The notes under the pieces: generated by a model | The model's database searches: none | What the model was told of the DNA's origin: nothing | The model's input: only the letters and a program-made list of their open reading frames with translations | Part shown: in pieces, positions 34,957 to 45,497 of the stretch | Layout of the letters: every line of letters starts with the position of its first letter | Position numbering within the stretch: the first letter of the stretch is position 1 | Translations under genes and position numbers: made by a program | NCBI RefSeq assembly: GCF_017676385.1 | Contig: NZ_JAFFZN010000027.1 | Location: 48,981-112,980 of the forward strand | From: Streptomyces spirodelae | GTDB taxonomy: Bacteria; Actinomycetota; Actinomycetes; Streptomycetales; Streptomycetaceae | Length of the DNA: 64,000 nt | Direction: 5' to 3'

Positions 34957-35511
34957 GCCGGCTCCTTCTGCATCACAGAAGTCAGAGAACCCTTCGGGGC
35001 CACTACCCCCCTCCGCTCGACTCGAACGTCAGAGCCACGCTCGGATGACCGAAACGACCTACCTCGTCCTGCGATCCCGTTGTTTGTGGCCCCGATTGAG
35101 CCCGGACGTCAGCCGGCCGGTCCCGTGTGACGCCGTGCAACAGTCGAGCGGCTGACGGGTCATGTGATCGCCGACTGTGCAGCCGAGGCCCCGCAGTCAG
35201 CGAGAAGCGGGACGACACCGCCGTCGAATGCCAGGGAGTTGCCCAGAAGGGCAGTTGGAGGCCACGAAACAACCCGCGAGCACCGCTGCACCTGATGCCG
35301 GCACCGGATCCATACCTCTGCCCGCGTCCAGAAACCATGGCGGAGAGTCGGCAAGGCGGGCAGACGATGACTACTGCGGCTGTCCAGCCCACGGACGAAG
35401 AGCCCTTCATCGCCTGTCTGCTCAGCACGCACTCCAGCCACCCGCTTCCGGGCATGACGCAGAAGCGACCGGAATGGCTCACCGCTCTCGGCGGCATCCA
35501 CTCGTCTCGTC
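34957..35511. other. Low-GC spacer upstream of the radical SAM gene
   Basis: A 555-bp stretch of mixed composition. It must hold the promoter for the radical SAM gene (its ribosome binding site is at 34960-34968). Overlapping frames on both strands have no codon bias or recognised domain; this may be scrambled element DNA. Confidence 0.45.
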
Positions 35512-35790
35512 TCGCCTCGCAACCGCTCGTTCCAGGCGCTGTCGGCGCGCGCGGGCGTGCGGAAGGTCCGGTTTCACGACCTGCGGCACACCGGTGCCGC
35601 GTTGCTGCACGAGCAGGGCGCCAGCGCCCGGACGATCATGCAGGTGCTCGGGCACAGCTCAGTCCGGGTCACGATGGACATCTACACCTTTGTGCGCCTC
35701 GATGAGCGGCGCGACGCCATCGGACGGCTGGGCGACGCCCTCAGCGAAGACACCGACCCGGGACGACCCCGAAGATTCGTGATCCACTAG
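35512..35790 (+). pseudogene. C-terminal remnant of a tyrosine recombinase (phage/ICE integrase)
   Basis: The translation from about 35512 reads ...NRSFQALSARAGVRKVRFHD then LRHTGAALLHEQGASARTIM and GHSSVRVTMDIYTFVRLDER. It contains the catalytic HxxR (HDLRHT), the second His in LGHSS and the nucleophilic Tyr in MDIYTF. The N-terminal ~280 residues, including the first catalytic Arg and the DNA-binding arm, are missing and no start precedes it; an internal GTG at 35557 could give a non-functional fragment. It lies 79 bp from the 3' end of tRNA-Arg, where a functional integrase gene would sit. Confidence 0.85.
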
Positions 35791-35826
35791 GCGGCTGCCG
35801 TCAACATCGCCGTCAACCGAATACGC

Positions 35827-35860
35827 CAAGGGCTCTGTTCGATACCGAACAGGGCCCTTG
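35827..35860. terminator. Bidirectional hairpin between integrase remnant and tRNA-Arg
   Basis: Arms CAAGGGCTCTGTTCG and CGAACAGGGCCCTTG pair at 14 of 15 positions around ATAC. It lies just beyond the tRNA 3' end on the minus strand and after the integrase fragment on the plus strand. Confidence 0.8.
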
Positions 35861-35868
35861 ATCTGCTG

Positions 35869-35941
35869 CGCGCTCGGCAGGATTCGAACCTGCAACCTTC
35901 TGATCCGTAGTCAGATGCTCTATCCGTTAAGCTACGAGCGC
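35869..35941 (-). tRNA. tRNA-Arg(ACG)
   Basis: A 73-nt tRNA: acceptor GCGCTCG/CGAGCGC, anticodon stem TCTGA/TCAGA with loop CTACGGA (anticodon ACG, 35906-35908 on the minus strand), and T-arm GCAGGTTCGAATCCTGC. This is the substrate of the TadA encoded at 17 kb. Confidence 0.97.
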
Positions 35942-36102
35942 TTGCTTCCCGGCGGTTTTTCTTGCCGGGCGGCGTTGCGGGAACAACATTACATGACCTG
36001 CGGGCCCAGGTGAAATCCGTTTGAGTCACCCACCGTGACCTGCGGAAACGCTACTCGGGGCGGCTGAGGGCAGGGCAGGGAAGGCGGGGCGGTGGAACGA
36101 GA

Positions 36103-36128
36103 GAAGCCCCGGGCGGGGCCGGGGCTTC
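36103..36128 (-). terminator. Terminator after tRNA-Ser(GCT)
   Basis: GAAGCCCCGG and CCGGGGCTTC form a perfect 10-bp stem with a 6-nt loop, about 45 bp past the tRNA 3' end. Confidence 0.8.
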
Positions 36129-36173
36129 GGTGATCTTGAGATCCGCAACAGTGAGGGATCCGGAGATCGTGAG

Positions 36174-36265
36174 CGGAGGCTGAGGGATTTGAACCCTCGA
36201 TCAGGGGGTTACCCCGAAACCGCATTAGCAGTGCGGCGCCATAGACCAGACTAGGCGAAGCCTCC
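36174..36265 (-). tRNA. tRNA-Ser(GCT)
   Basis: A 92-nt class II tRNA: acceptor GGAGGCT/AGCCTCC, anticodon stem CCGCA/TGCGG with loop CTGCTAA (anticodon GCT, 36227-36229 on the minus strand), long variable arm TTCGGGGTAACCCCCTGA, and T-arm GAGGGTTCAAATCCCTC. Confidence 0.97.
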
Positions 36266-36579
36266 AGACACACTCGGTGCGCCCGGAAGGGCGACGAAGT
36301 GTGTGCTGATGATGGCACAGCCCGGGGGGCTGTCTCCAATCGACCCCTACCGTACTCGGTCGGCGGACCCCTGGGCAAAGCCTTGAGCAGCAGTGGGGGC
36401 GTGCGGCCGTACGGGGCGTGCGCTGCGCCCGGACGGGTCCGCCCGCGCAACGGCGGGCGCGCAGCCGCGTTAGGGAGTAGGGGGCGTACTCGCGGCGCCC
36501 CCACCCTCCTCCCACCCCGTCGGGAAGGGCCACTCCGTCCAGCCAGGCGGAGCGTGCTCTCGAGCCTCTGGAGCCAGCC
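36266..36579. other. Intergenic region upstream of the SSI-family inhibitor
   Basis: It contains an imperfect long stem (CACAC...GTGTG with inner GTGCGCCC/GGGCGAC) at about 36270-36310, probably promoter or attenuator DNA between the divergent tRNA and inhibitor genes. No coding frame supported. Confidence 0.45.
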
Positions 36580-37095
36580 ATGCCGCGTCGTAGCGCCCCT
36601 GTACTTCCCCGTATCCGCCCCCTTCTCACTCTCACCGCAGCCACCTCGGTGGCGGCCGGCCTGCTCTCCCTCCTCGGGGCACCGGAGGCGGTGGCCGCGG
36701 GGACGACCCCGCCCACCGGGCCCTCGGCGACAGCGGGTGACGTCACGACCACGGCTGCTCCGCGCGCCGACGAGCTCACCTTCACCGTCTCCCGCAGCGG
36801 GAGGGCCGCGAACGACGGGTCGTACACCCTCCGCTGTCACCCGTCAGGGGGCAGGCACGCGTCGCCGGACCGGGCCTGTGCGGCACTCGACCGAGCGACA
36901 TCCAAGGGCCGGGACCCGTTCAAGCCGGTACCGGCGGGTGCGACGTGCACGATGCTCTACGGCGGTCCGGCGACGGCACATGTGACCGGCACCTGGCGCG
37001 GCCGGAAGATCGACGCGCACTTCAAGCGGACCAACGGGTGCGAGGTGGCGCGGTGGAACCGTCTCGTTCCGGCGCTGCCCGCGACGACCTCCTGA
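36580..37095 (+). CDS. Secreted SSI-family protease inhibitor
   Basis: A 171-aa precursor: signal peptide through about residue 40 (SVAAGLLSLLGAPEAVAA), an acidic/Thr spacer, then a Streptomyces subtilisin inhibitor domain from ~64. Four cysteines (86, 100, 123, 154) match the two SSI disulfides. The reactive-site loop is CTMLYGG, giving P1 Met125 and P1' Leu126, as in classic SSI (P1 Met), which targets subtilisin-like proteases. TWRGRK and CEVARWN are family motifs. It probably restrains the organism's own extracellular serine proteases during differentiation. Confidence 0.93.
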   Translation: MPRRSAPVLPRIRPLLTLTAATSVAAGLLSLLGAPEAVAAGTTPPTGPSATAGDVTTTAAPRADELTFTVSRSGRAANDGSYTLRCHPSGGRHASPDRACAALDRATSKGRDPFKPVPAGATCTMLYGGPATAHVTGTWRGRKIDAHFKRTNGCEVARWNRLVPALPATTS

Positions 37096-37532
37096 GCCGG
37101 TACGGGACGGGGTGGTCCGGGACGGACGGTCCGGGGCGGGACGAGGCGGAACCAGGCGGAACCAGGCGGGGCGGTCCGGAGCGGTCCGAGGCGGGCCGGG
37201 GCGGTCCGGAGCGGGACGGGGCAGGTCGGGAAGGAGCGCCGAGGGCCGTTCGCCGCTGCTCGCCACCGCGCTCGCCACCGCGCTCGCCGCTACTCGCCGC
37301 TGTGCGCCGCCCGTTGGGCCACGGGGCCGACCGGGCGGGCCCTCCGCGCGGTACCGCACGGGTGGTGTCCCTCGCATCCGCCGCCGCACCCAGGAGTGCG
37401 GCCCGTAGACTCCCCCCTAGTGACACGCCCGGGGTGAGCGGCAGACTGGCAGCCGTGACCTCACCGGACCAACTGGGAAGAAACGGGCGGAAGGTCACGA
37501 GCACCTGAGGTCAGCAGGAGGGAATTGTCGCC
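37096..37532. other. Intergenic region with GCGGTCCGGAGCG repeats
   Basis: Bases ~37110-37230 consist of degenerate GCGGTCCGGAGCGG / GAGGCGGAACCAGGCGG units, followed by CTCGCCACCGCGCTCGCC repeats to 37300. The promoter of the 1669-aa protein should lie in 37380-37520. No supported gene. Confidence 0.6.
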
Positions 37533-40500
37533 GTGAGCAGCAGGCCATCCCGAGGCGCTGCTCGCCTCGCCGCCATACTCGACGCACTGCCCGACGCGCT
37601 GCTCCTGGTGAACTGCAACGGCACGGTGGTGAACGCCAACGCCATCGCGTTGGAGACCTTCGAGACACCCGGCACGGCACTCGTGGGGCGCGGACTGCTC
37701 GACCTGTTGCCCGAGTTCGACTCGAAGCGCATCCCGGGCTCGATGCGGCGTCCGGACGAGGCCGAACAGACGCAGGGCCGCCAGAAGCCGACCCGGATGG
37801 TGGCGCGGCGTACGGACGGCAGCGAGTTCCCGGTCGAGGTGACCAGCGCGAACCTGGAGGACGGGCGCACGCCCTACGCCTCCGCGTTCGAGGCCGCGTT
37901 CGCCGACCACCCCGGTGGCGGCGGTTACACGGGGGACGAACTGCTGATGCTGGTCGTACGCGACCTCACCGGCACCCTCGACACCGAAGCGGAACTGGCA
38001 CGCCAGCAGCGGCAGACAGAGATGATCCTGCGGGCCGCCTCCGAGGGCGTCGTCGGCGTGGACTCCGAGGGCAGGGTGGTGCTCGTCAACCCGGCGGCGG
38101 CCCAGATCCTCGGCTACCGCGCCAGCGACCTCGGCGGCCGGCAGCTGCACCCCCTCGTGCACCACTCGCGGCCCGACGGCTCCCCTCTCCCGTACGAAGA
38201 GACGCCGCTGGCCGACACCCTGCGCTCGGGCCGCAAGCACCGGGTACGGGCCGGGCAGGTGCTGTGGGCGAAGGACGGAAGGGCGGTGCCGGTCGACATG
38301 ACGACGGCGCCGGTGCGGGACGGCGAGCAGTTGGTCGGTGCGGTGCTGACGTTCGCCGACCGCCGCCCGTACGACGCCGTCGCCGCGCGCCAGACCCAAC
38401 TGCGGGCGGTGCTGGAGGAGTCGCTGCGCGGGCCCTTGGAGGAGCTGCGGCGGGAGCTGTCCGGGCTGACCTCCGACCCTGCGGCCCAGCTCTGGCCGGA
38501 GGCGAACCAGATCCTCCACCACCTGTCGGCCGGCTACGCCCGGATGACGACACTGGTCGACAACGTCCTCGGCTACCAGCGGCTGGACGCCGGCCAGGAG
38601 CGGCTGCGGACCGAGCCGGTGCCGATGGATGCCGTCGTCTCCGCGGGCGTCGAGGGGGCCACCGAGCTGATCGGTCCGGGCCGCGCCCAGTTCGCCGTGC
38701 ACGCGCCGCCGATCGAGGCCGAGGTGGACCCGGAGCGGCTCGCCGTGGCGTTGGCGCACCTGATCGCCGATGTGGCGGGTGTGGACGCCACGGGCCGAAC
38801 GACCGCCGCGCCGCCGCCCGGTGTCGACCCGACGATCGTGGTCGCCGCGGCCCAGCGCGGCGAGGTCGTACGCGTCGAGGTACGCGGCCCGCACAGCGGT
38901 GGCAGCCCGGTGCACGAGCCGCTGGTCCGCGGCATCGTCACCCGGCACGGCGGTGTGCTGCAGACCCACGAGGTGCCGGGCTCGGCCGGCGGCAGCGCGT
39001 ATGTGCTGGAGGTCCCGGTCAAGGCGGTCGGCAACACGACGCGTCAGCCGGGAAGCCGCGCCCGCAAGCCCGGCCCGGGCGACTCGAACGGCACGAACGA
39101 CACGCACGACACTCACGGCACGAACGACACGCACGGCACGAACGGAACCAGCGGCGGCGCCAACGGAACCGACGGCTCGAACGGCACGCACGGCTCGCAC
39201 ACGCGCGGCACGCACGGGAGCAACGGAACCGACGGCGCAGGCAGTGCGGCGGGCAACACGGACAGCACGGGCGGTGGCGGCCGTACGGGACAGAGCCGGG
39301 ACGGCTCGACCGGTGCGGGCCGCTCCACGGGCGGAGGCCACGCTCGCGTCGGAGGTCACGGCCGCACTGGCAGTCACGGCGGCCCCGGCGGTCACGCTGG
39401 TGGTGGCACCGCGCAGGGCGGCGAGGGCGCCTTCGGGGTGCCGAGCGTCGTGCCCGGCACGGAGCACGGCGAGACGACGGTGATGCCCGTGCCATCCGCC
39501 CCGGCGCGGGGCACGACCGGGCACCCGCAGCAGGACAGCGGCCGGGGGCAGGCGCCGGACGGGGGCCCGGGGCACGGCACCGCCGAGGGCGCGTCGGCGG
39601 CCGCTCTGGAACCGGCCGGTGAGCCACGGCAGGCAGCGGGTGCGCTCGCCCCGGTGCCCGATCCGCGCCGCAGCATCGAGCTGGGGCCGGGACCGTCCGC
39701 CTCCACCGGCACCGGCACCAGTGGCGGCGGGAGCAGGGGTGACGGTGGCGGTCAGGGCGACCTCGGCGTCCACGCACAGCCACAGTTGCCGCAGCCCGAG
39801 CAGACGCACCCCGAGGCGGCGCAGCCCGAGTTGGCGCAGCCCGAGTTGGGGCCGCGCGCGCTGGGGCCCGCGCGCCCCTCCGACGGACGCGCACAGCCCG
39901 GCAACGGGGACCCCGGTGCGGCATCGGGTTCGCCGGTCGCGGAGCACCTGTCGTCCGCCTCGCACGGTGAGTACGAGGACGGATCGGCCATGCCCCGACC
40001 CACCGGGCGGCGACGGCGCGCACGGCCGAACCCGGCCGAGGAACAGCATGAGCAGGCGCCCGTCGGGGGCGGTACAGTCGCCCGCACCGCGTCCGGTGCT
40101 CTGGAGCTTCCGGTGGGGGAGTCGGGGATGCCGGGCAGCGCCGGAGCGGGCGCGGCAGGGGGCGCACCCGCACCCGTCCCCGCGCAGGGCACGGGTCGCC
40201 GTGCGCGGCGTGCGCTGGGCGAGCGTACGGAGGCAGGGCCCGCCCCGCAGCAGGGTGCGGAGACGGGCCAGGACACCGTGGCCGGGCCCATGGCGGCGCA
40301 AGCACCGGGGCAGCAGGAAGCGGGTGCGGCAGGCAGCGGCGCCGAGGGCGACGGGTCCGCCGACGGTCTCGAACTGCCGGCCGCCGGAGGCGGGCGCAGG
40401 GCCCGGCGTATCGCGGCGGCCCGCGCGCGGGCGCAGGCAGCGGCCGAGGCGCAGCAGGGCCCGCACCACGCGCCGTTCGCCCTCCCGCCCGCTGCCGCCG

Positions 40501-42542
40501 AGGTGGAGCCGTGCACCCCGTCGGCCACGGGCCCGGAGATGCAGCAGGCCGTACCGGGACCCGGCACCGATCCGAACGCGCACCCGAACCCGGCCGCCGG
40601 GGACCCGAACGCGGACCCGGCCGCCAACGTGAGCCAGAGCCAGGGCCAAGGCGCGAACGAGGTCGCACCGGAAGCGCAGCAGGAGAGCGGGCAGCACCAG
40701 CGAGGCGAGCACTCGGTCGTCGCCGCGAGTCCGATCCTGGGCGGCGGGGCGTTCCAGCAGCCGCAGTCGGCTCAGCAGCCGGGCGCGGCGCCCGGTTCCG
40801 GCGCGTACGGCACCGAGCCAGGACCCCGCGTACGGACGCTGGGGCAGGGGCTGCCGTTCGCCGAACGGGTGGCGGAGCAGTCCGCCACCCAGCAGTGGCC
40901 CCCGGCGCAGTCCTCGGCACCATCGGCCGCGTCCGCCATACCGTCCACCCCCTCCACCCCGGCAGCGCATGCCGCCCAGGCCGCCCACTCGGCACCTCAG
41001 ACCTCGGCCCCCGCGGCCGGCGGTGGCGCCACGCCGCCTCCCGGCTCCGGCCGTCGCCGGAAGCTGGCCACTCCGGAGGAGCGGGCGCAAGGCGGCACGG
41101 CTTCAGGTCCGGCGCAGGACGGCGCGGCGCAGTCGGCAGCAGCCCCGCACGGCGGAAGCCAGGCGGGACCGTCCGGACAGTCGCGGCCCGGCACGCTCGG
41201 CGGGAACGCGCCCGGCCAGGCACAGCCCTGGTCCGCCGGGCCGGGCCAGTCGGAGGCGGGCGTCCAGCACGGGCTTCACGAGCTTCCCGCGAACACGTCC
41301 GGACAGGTATCAGGGCAGCTACCGGGGCAACTGCCGGGGCAGTCGGGCCCGGCACAGGGAGCGGCTCCCGGAACGCAGGCACAGCCCCCCGCACTGCGAC
41401 AGCCACCAGGCCAAGGCCACGGACAGAGCCAGAGCCAGAGCCAGGAGTACGGGCAGCAGCCCGGTGCGATGCCGGGCCCGATGCCCATGCCGACGCCCAT
41501 GCCGACGCCACAATCTGGCACAGGCCACCCGGCCCGGACGAACCCCGCGAACCCGACCGCCCCCGCCGACCCGGCGGGCCACCCGGGCACCATGGTCCCC
41601 GCAAGCTCCGCAAACCCCGCAAGCCCCGCAAACCAAGCAAGTCCCACCAGTCCCACAGCCCCCACAGGCCCGCAGGAGTTCGCCGTCGGCGCGTCAGGCG
41701 GGGCGACGGGCTCCGAGGTGACGGAGGGCCCGGAGCCGCTGGACGGTCCGGACAGCCCCGTCGAGATGACGGACGGACGCGGATTCGGGGTGCCGCCGCA
41801 CGCCATGGACGACGAGCTGCCGCCCGAGCCGCTCGACAACCCGCGTCGCCTGCTGGTCTGGCCGGAGCCGGACGTCTCCACCCAGCAGGCGCTCTCCGAG
41901 CGCGGCTACCGCCCCGTGCTGGTGCACTCGCGCGAGGAGGTGGACGCGCAGATCGCGGCCTACCCCGCCGCACTGTTCGTCGACCCGCTGACCGGACCGA
42001 TCACCAGGACGGCGCTCCAGTCGCTGCGGACGGCCGCGGTGGCGGCCGAGGTACCCGTGCTGGTGACGGCGGGGCTGGGACAGGCGACCCGGGAGGCGGC
42101 CTACGGAGCCGACCCGGCCGTTCTGCTGAAGGCGCTGGCGCCGCGCGACAGCGAGCAGCACCCGCCCCGGGTGCTGCTCGTGGAGGAGCAGCAGGCGATC
42201 GCCGCAGCCTTGGCGGCGACGCTGGAACGGCGCGGTATGCAGGTCGCGCACGCGCCGACGGACTCCGAAGCGGTGCAGGTCGCAGCGCAGGTCCGGCCGA
42301 ACCTCGTCGTGATGGATCTGATGCAGGTGCGGCGACGGCGCGCGGGCATCATCGACTGGCTGCGGGTGAACGGCATACTCAACCGCACCCCGTTCGTCGT
42401 CTACACCTCGGCGGACCTTGATCCGGGCGAGCTGCCGCGGCTGGCCTCGGGCGAGACGGTGCTGTTCCTGGCGGAACGCTCCACCAGCCCCGAGGTGCAG
42501 TCCAGGATCGTCGACCTGCTGACGAAGATCGGCGCCCACTGA
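37533..42542 (+). CDS. Giant PAS-domain protein with pseudo-kinase core and two pseudo-receivers
   Basis: A 1669-aa protein. PAS domains lie at about 8-150 (LAAILDALPDALLLVNCNGTVVNAN) and 160-285 (MILRAASEGVVGVDSEGRVVLVNPAA). A HisKA-like helix at ~289-315 reads LEESLRGPLEELRREL where kinases have SHELRTPL, so the phospho-accepting His is Glu. The HATPase-like part (to ~500) keeps IVTRHGGVLQTHEVPGSAGGSAY but has lost the Asn of the N box (AHLIADVAG). Residues ~500-1425 are disordered (Gly/Thr/His, then Pro/Gln/Ala). Two receiver-like domains follow: ~1435-1530 and ~1545-1665, the latter with Asp in VVMDLMQ but EE instead of DD in VLLVEEQQ and no switch Lys (FLAERS). GTG 37533. It probably acts as a scaffold or sensor without phosphotransfer. 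Confidence 0.85.
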   Translation: MSSRPSRGAARLAAILDALPDALLLVNCNGTVVNANAIALETFETPGTALVGRGLLDLLPEFDSKRIPGSMRRPDEAEQTQGRQKPTRMVARRTDGSEFPVEVTSANLEDGRTPYASAFEAAFADHPGGGGYTGDELLMLVVRDLTGTLDTEAELARQQRQTEMILRAASEGVVGVDSEGRVVLVNPAAAQILGYRASDLGGRQLHPLVHHSRPDGSPLPYEETPLADTLRSGRKHRVRAGQVLWAKDGRAVPVDMTTAPVRDGEQLVGAVLTFADRRPYDAVAARQTQLRAVLEESLRGPLEELRRELSGLTSDPAAQLWPEANQILHHLSAGYARMTTLVDNVLGYQRLDAGQERLRTEPVPMDAVVSAGVEGATELIGPGRAQFAVHAPPIEAEVDPERLAVALAHLIADVAGVDATGRTTAAPPPGVDPTIVVAAAQRGEVVRVEVRGPHSGGSPVHEPLVRGIVTRHGGVLQTHEVPGSAGGSAYVLEVPVKAVGNTTRQPGSRARKPGPGDSNGTNDTHDTHGTNDTHGTNGTSGGANGTDGSNGTHGSHTRGTHGSNGTDGAGSAAGNTDSTGGGGRTGQSRDGSTGAGRSTGGGHARVGGHGRTGSHGGPGGHAGGGTAQGGEGAFGVPSVVPGTEHGETTVMPVPSAPARGTTGHPQQDSGRGQAPDGGPGHGTAEGASAAALEPAGEPRQAAGALAPVPDPRRSIELGPGPSASTGTGTSGGGSRGDGGGQGDLGVHAQPQLPQPEQTHPEAAQPELAQPELGPRALGPARPSDGRAQPGNGDPGAASGSPVAEHLSSASHGEYEDGSAMPRPTGRRRRARPNPAEEQHEQAPVGGGTVARTASGALELPVGESGMPGSAGAGAAGGAPAPVPAQGTGRRARRALGERTEAGPAPQQGAETGQDTVAGPMAAQAPGQQEAGAAGSGAEGDGSADGLELPAAGGGRRARRIAAARARAQAAAEAQQGPHHAPFALPPAAAEVEPCTPSATGPEMQQAVPGPGTDPNAHPNPAAGDPNADPAANVSQSQGQGANEVAPEAQQESGQHQRGEHSVVAASPILGGGAFQQPQSAQQPGAAPGSGAYGTEPGPRVRTLGQGLPFAERVAEQSATQQWPPAQSSAPSAASAIPSTPSTPAAHAAQAAHSAPQTSAPAAGGGATPPPGSGRRRKLATPEERAQGGTASGPAQDGAAQSAAAPHGGSQAGPSGQSRPGTLGGNAPGQAQPWSAGPGQSEAGVQHGLHELPANTSGQVSGQLPGQLPGQSGPAQGAAPGTQAQPPALRQPPGQGHGQSQSQSQEYGQQPGAMPGPMPMPTPMPTPQSGTGHPARTNPANPTAPADPAGHPGTMVPASSANPASPANQASPTSPTAPTGPQEFAVGASGGATGSEVTEGPEPLDGPDSPVEMTDGRGFGVPPHAMDDELPPEPLDNPRRLLVWPEPDVSTQQALSERGYRPVLVHSREEVDAQIAAYPAALFVDPLTGPITRTALQSLRTAAVAAEVPVLVTAGLGQATREAAYGADPAVLLKALAPRDSEQHPPRVLLVEEQQAIAAALAATLERRGMQVAHAPTDSEAVQVAAQVRPNLVVMDLMQVRRRRAGIIDWLRVNGILNRTPFVVYTSADLDPGELPRLASGETVLFLAERSTSPEVQSRIVDLLTKIGAH

Positions 42543-42544
42543 CC

Positions 42545-42576
42545 GGGCCGGAGGCTGCCCGTGCAGCCCCCGGCCC
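42545..42576. terminator. Bidirectional terminator between convergent genes
   Basis: GGGCCGG-A-GGCTGC pairs with GCAGCC-C-CCGGCCC around CCGT in the 57 bp separating the PAS protein and the acyl-CoA ligase. Confidence 0.75.
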
Positions 42577-42599
42577 AGGGCGGCCAAGGAAGGGCCCGT

Positions 42600-44258
<1,659 letters not shown>

Positions 44259-44696
44259 CGGGGCCTCCCCTTGAGCGGTGGGTACGCGGAGCAGACGCAT
44301 ACCGCGTGCGGTCGCGCACAGGTGCGCGCCTTCCCGGAAGGGTCCGCACGGAGGAGCGTGCAGGTCCCGGAGCGGTTACGCACGGGTGCGGCATTACGCA
44401 CGGGTAATGCGCTGGTTTCGCGGAAGCCTGCCACCGACCGCTCGGTATGTCACGGGGGCCCGTCAGGATCCGTGCCCGATCCGTAGCCGGTCCGTAGCCG
44501 ATCCTGTGCCGTACGCGAGCCTGCGGGCGGGTGCGGCACGTGGGGTGCGGTACGTGGCTGCGGCACGTGGGCTGCGGCACGTGGGTGCGGCACGTGGGTG
44601 CGGTACGCGGGGTGCCGTACGTGGGCGGTGTGCGGGTGCCGTGGGGCTGGTGCCGTGGGGCTGGTGCCGTACGCGGGTGCTGCCCGCGAACGGCAC
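44259..44696. other. Intergenic region with GTGCGGCACGTGG repeats
   Basis: Between 44523 and 44690 a 14-15-bp unit GGTGCGGCACGTGG / GGTGCCGTACGTGG repeats about nine times with drift. Near 44375-44410 GGGTGCGGCATTACGCACGGGTAATGC contains shorter imperfect symmetry. No supported coding frame. Confidence 0.7.
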
Positions 44697-45350
44697 TCAG
44701 GCCGCCAGGGCTCCCACAGGGCGCTCCGCCGAGCCGTCCCCCGCGCCGTCGTCCGCCGGAGCGTCCGCGCGGACGTCGGCCGCCAGCTGCGGGTCCTCCC
44801 GGAGCTTGGCCAGGGCGCGCGAGACAGCGCTCTTGACCGTGCCGACGGAGACGCCGAGCACCTCGGCCGTCTGGATCTCGCTCAGGTCCTCGTAGTAGCG
44901 CAGCACCACCATGGCGCGCTGCCGGGCCGGCAGCTTGAGCACGGCGCGCCACATGGCGTCCCGTACCGCCTGCTGCTCTGCCGGGTCGGGCGCGGGCAGC
45001 GGATCGGGCTCCGGCAGCTCCTCGCAGGAGAACTCGTCCACCTTGCGCCTGCGCCACTGCGAGGTGCGGGTGTTGACCAGCGCCCGGCGGACGTAGCCGT
45101 CCAGCGCGCGGTGGTCCTCTATCCGCTCCCAGGCCAGGTAGGTCTTGGTCAGCGCCGTCTGGAGCAGGTCCTCGGCGTCGCTGGGGTTGGCGGTCAGTGA
45201 GCGGGCGGTGCGCAGCAGCACAGGGCCGCGCGCTTGGACGTAGGAGGTGAATGTCAGTGGCTGTCCCCCGGAGCCTGGCTGCGTCGCAAGGGACCGCGCG
45301 TGCTTCGCATTGGTGGTCCGGGGAGTCCGAACTGTCCCAGGCGTGGTCAT
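44697..45350 (-). CDS. SigE-family (ECF-type) sigma factor
   Basis: A 217-aa two-region sigma factor: region 2 FTSYVQARGPVLLRTARSLTANPSDAEDLLQTALTKTYLAWERI and region 4 LPARQRAMVVLRYYEDLSEIQTAEVLGVSVGTVKSAVSRALAKLRE. A basic N-terminus precedes region 2 and a Glu/Asp/Ala tail of ~25 residues follows region 4. This is the actinobacterial SigE-family layout. ATG 45350 is the first start after the inverted repeat; the longer frame reads through regulatory DNA. No anti-sigma factor is adjacent. Confidence 0.9.
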   Translation of the reverse strand: MTTPGTVRTPRTTNAKHARSLATQPGSGGQPLTFTSYVQARGPVLLRTARSLTANPSDAEDLLQTALTKTYLAWERIEDHRALDGYVRRALVNTRTSQWRRRKVDEFSCEELPEPDPLPAPDPAEQQAVRDAMWRAVLKLPARQRAMVVLRYYEDLSEIQTAEVLGVSVGTVKSAVSRALAKLREDPQLAADVRADAPADDGAGDGSAERPVGALAA

Positions 45351-45426
45351 GGCATCCACGCTATGAGCTGCCCGGCTTTCCCGGATCGCCCCAAGGTCCC
45401 GATGCCGCGTCCGCCTCAGGGTGTAC

Positions 45427-45471
45427 TGGTGGAGGTAGCTACACCTCCTGAAGGTGGAGAGCATCCACCAG
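45427..45471. promoter_or_regulatory. Nested inverted repeats upstream of the SigE-family sigma factor
   Basis: GGAGGT (45431-45436) pairs with ACCTCC (45443-45448) around AGCTAC, and CTGGTGGA (45427-45434) pairs with TCCACCAG further right. It lies about 80 bp before the sigma factor start and the same distance from the end of the DUF1906 gene: an operator or attenuator. Confidence 0.5.
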
Positions 45472-45497
45472 GCGGATCAGGGTGACGGTTCAGGGGG

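Larger units (their letters stand above)
33127..35868. mobile_element. Probable decayed integrated island ending at tRNA-Arg(ACG)
   Basis: This segment has visibly lower GC than its neighbours, contains an orphan radical SAM gene with no Streptomyces core context, and ends in a tyrosine-integrase remnant that points at the 3' end of a tRNA gene, the classic integration target. The left boundary and a second att repeat were not identified, so the extent is an inference. Confidence 0.4.

Noticed and set aside
34791..35003. 70-aa frame starting GTG just before and overlapping the radical SAM gene, containing CSTGCLLC
   Set aside because: It has a passable ribosome binding site, but most of it is the radical SAM sequence read in another frame; too weak to call a precursor peptide.
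35127..35705. 192-aa plus-strand frame upstream of and overlapping the integrase stump
   Set aside because: No codon bias, no recognisable domain and it runs through the integrase remnant in a different frame.
37461..41973. 1209-aa and 984-aa open frames antisense to the PAS protein
   Set aside because: They arise from low-complexity GC-rich DNA; the plus-strand product has recognisable PAS and receiver folds.
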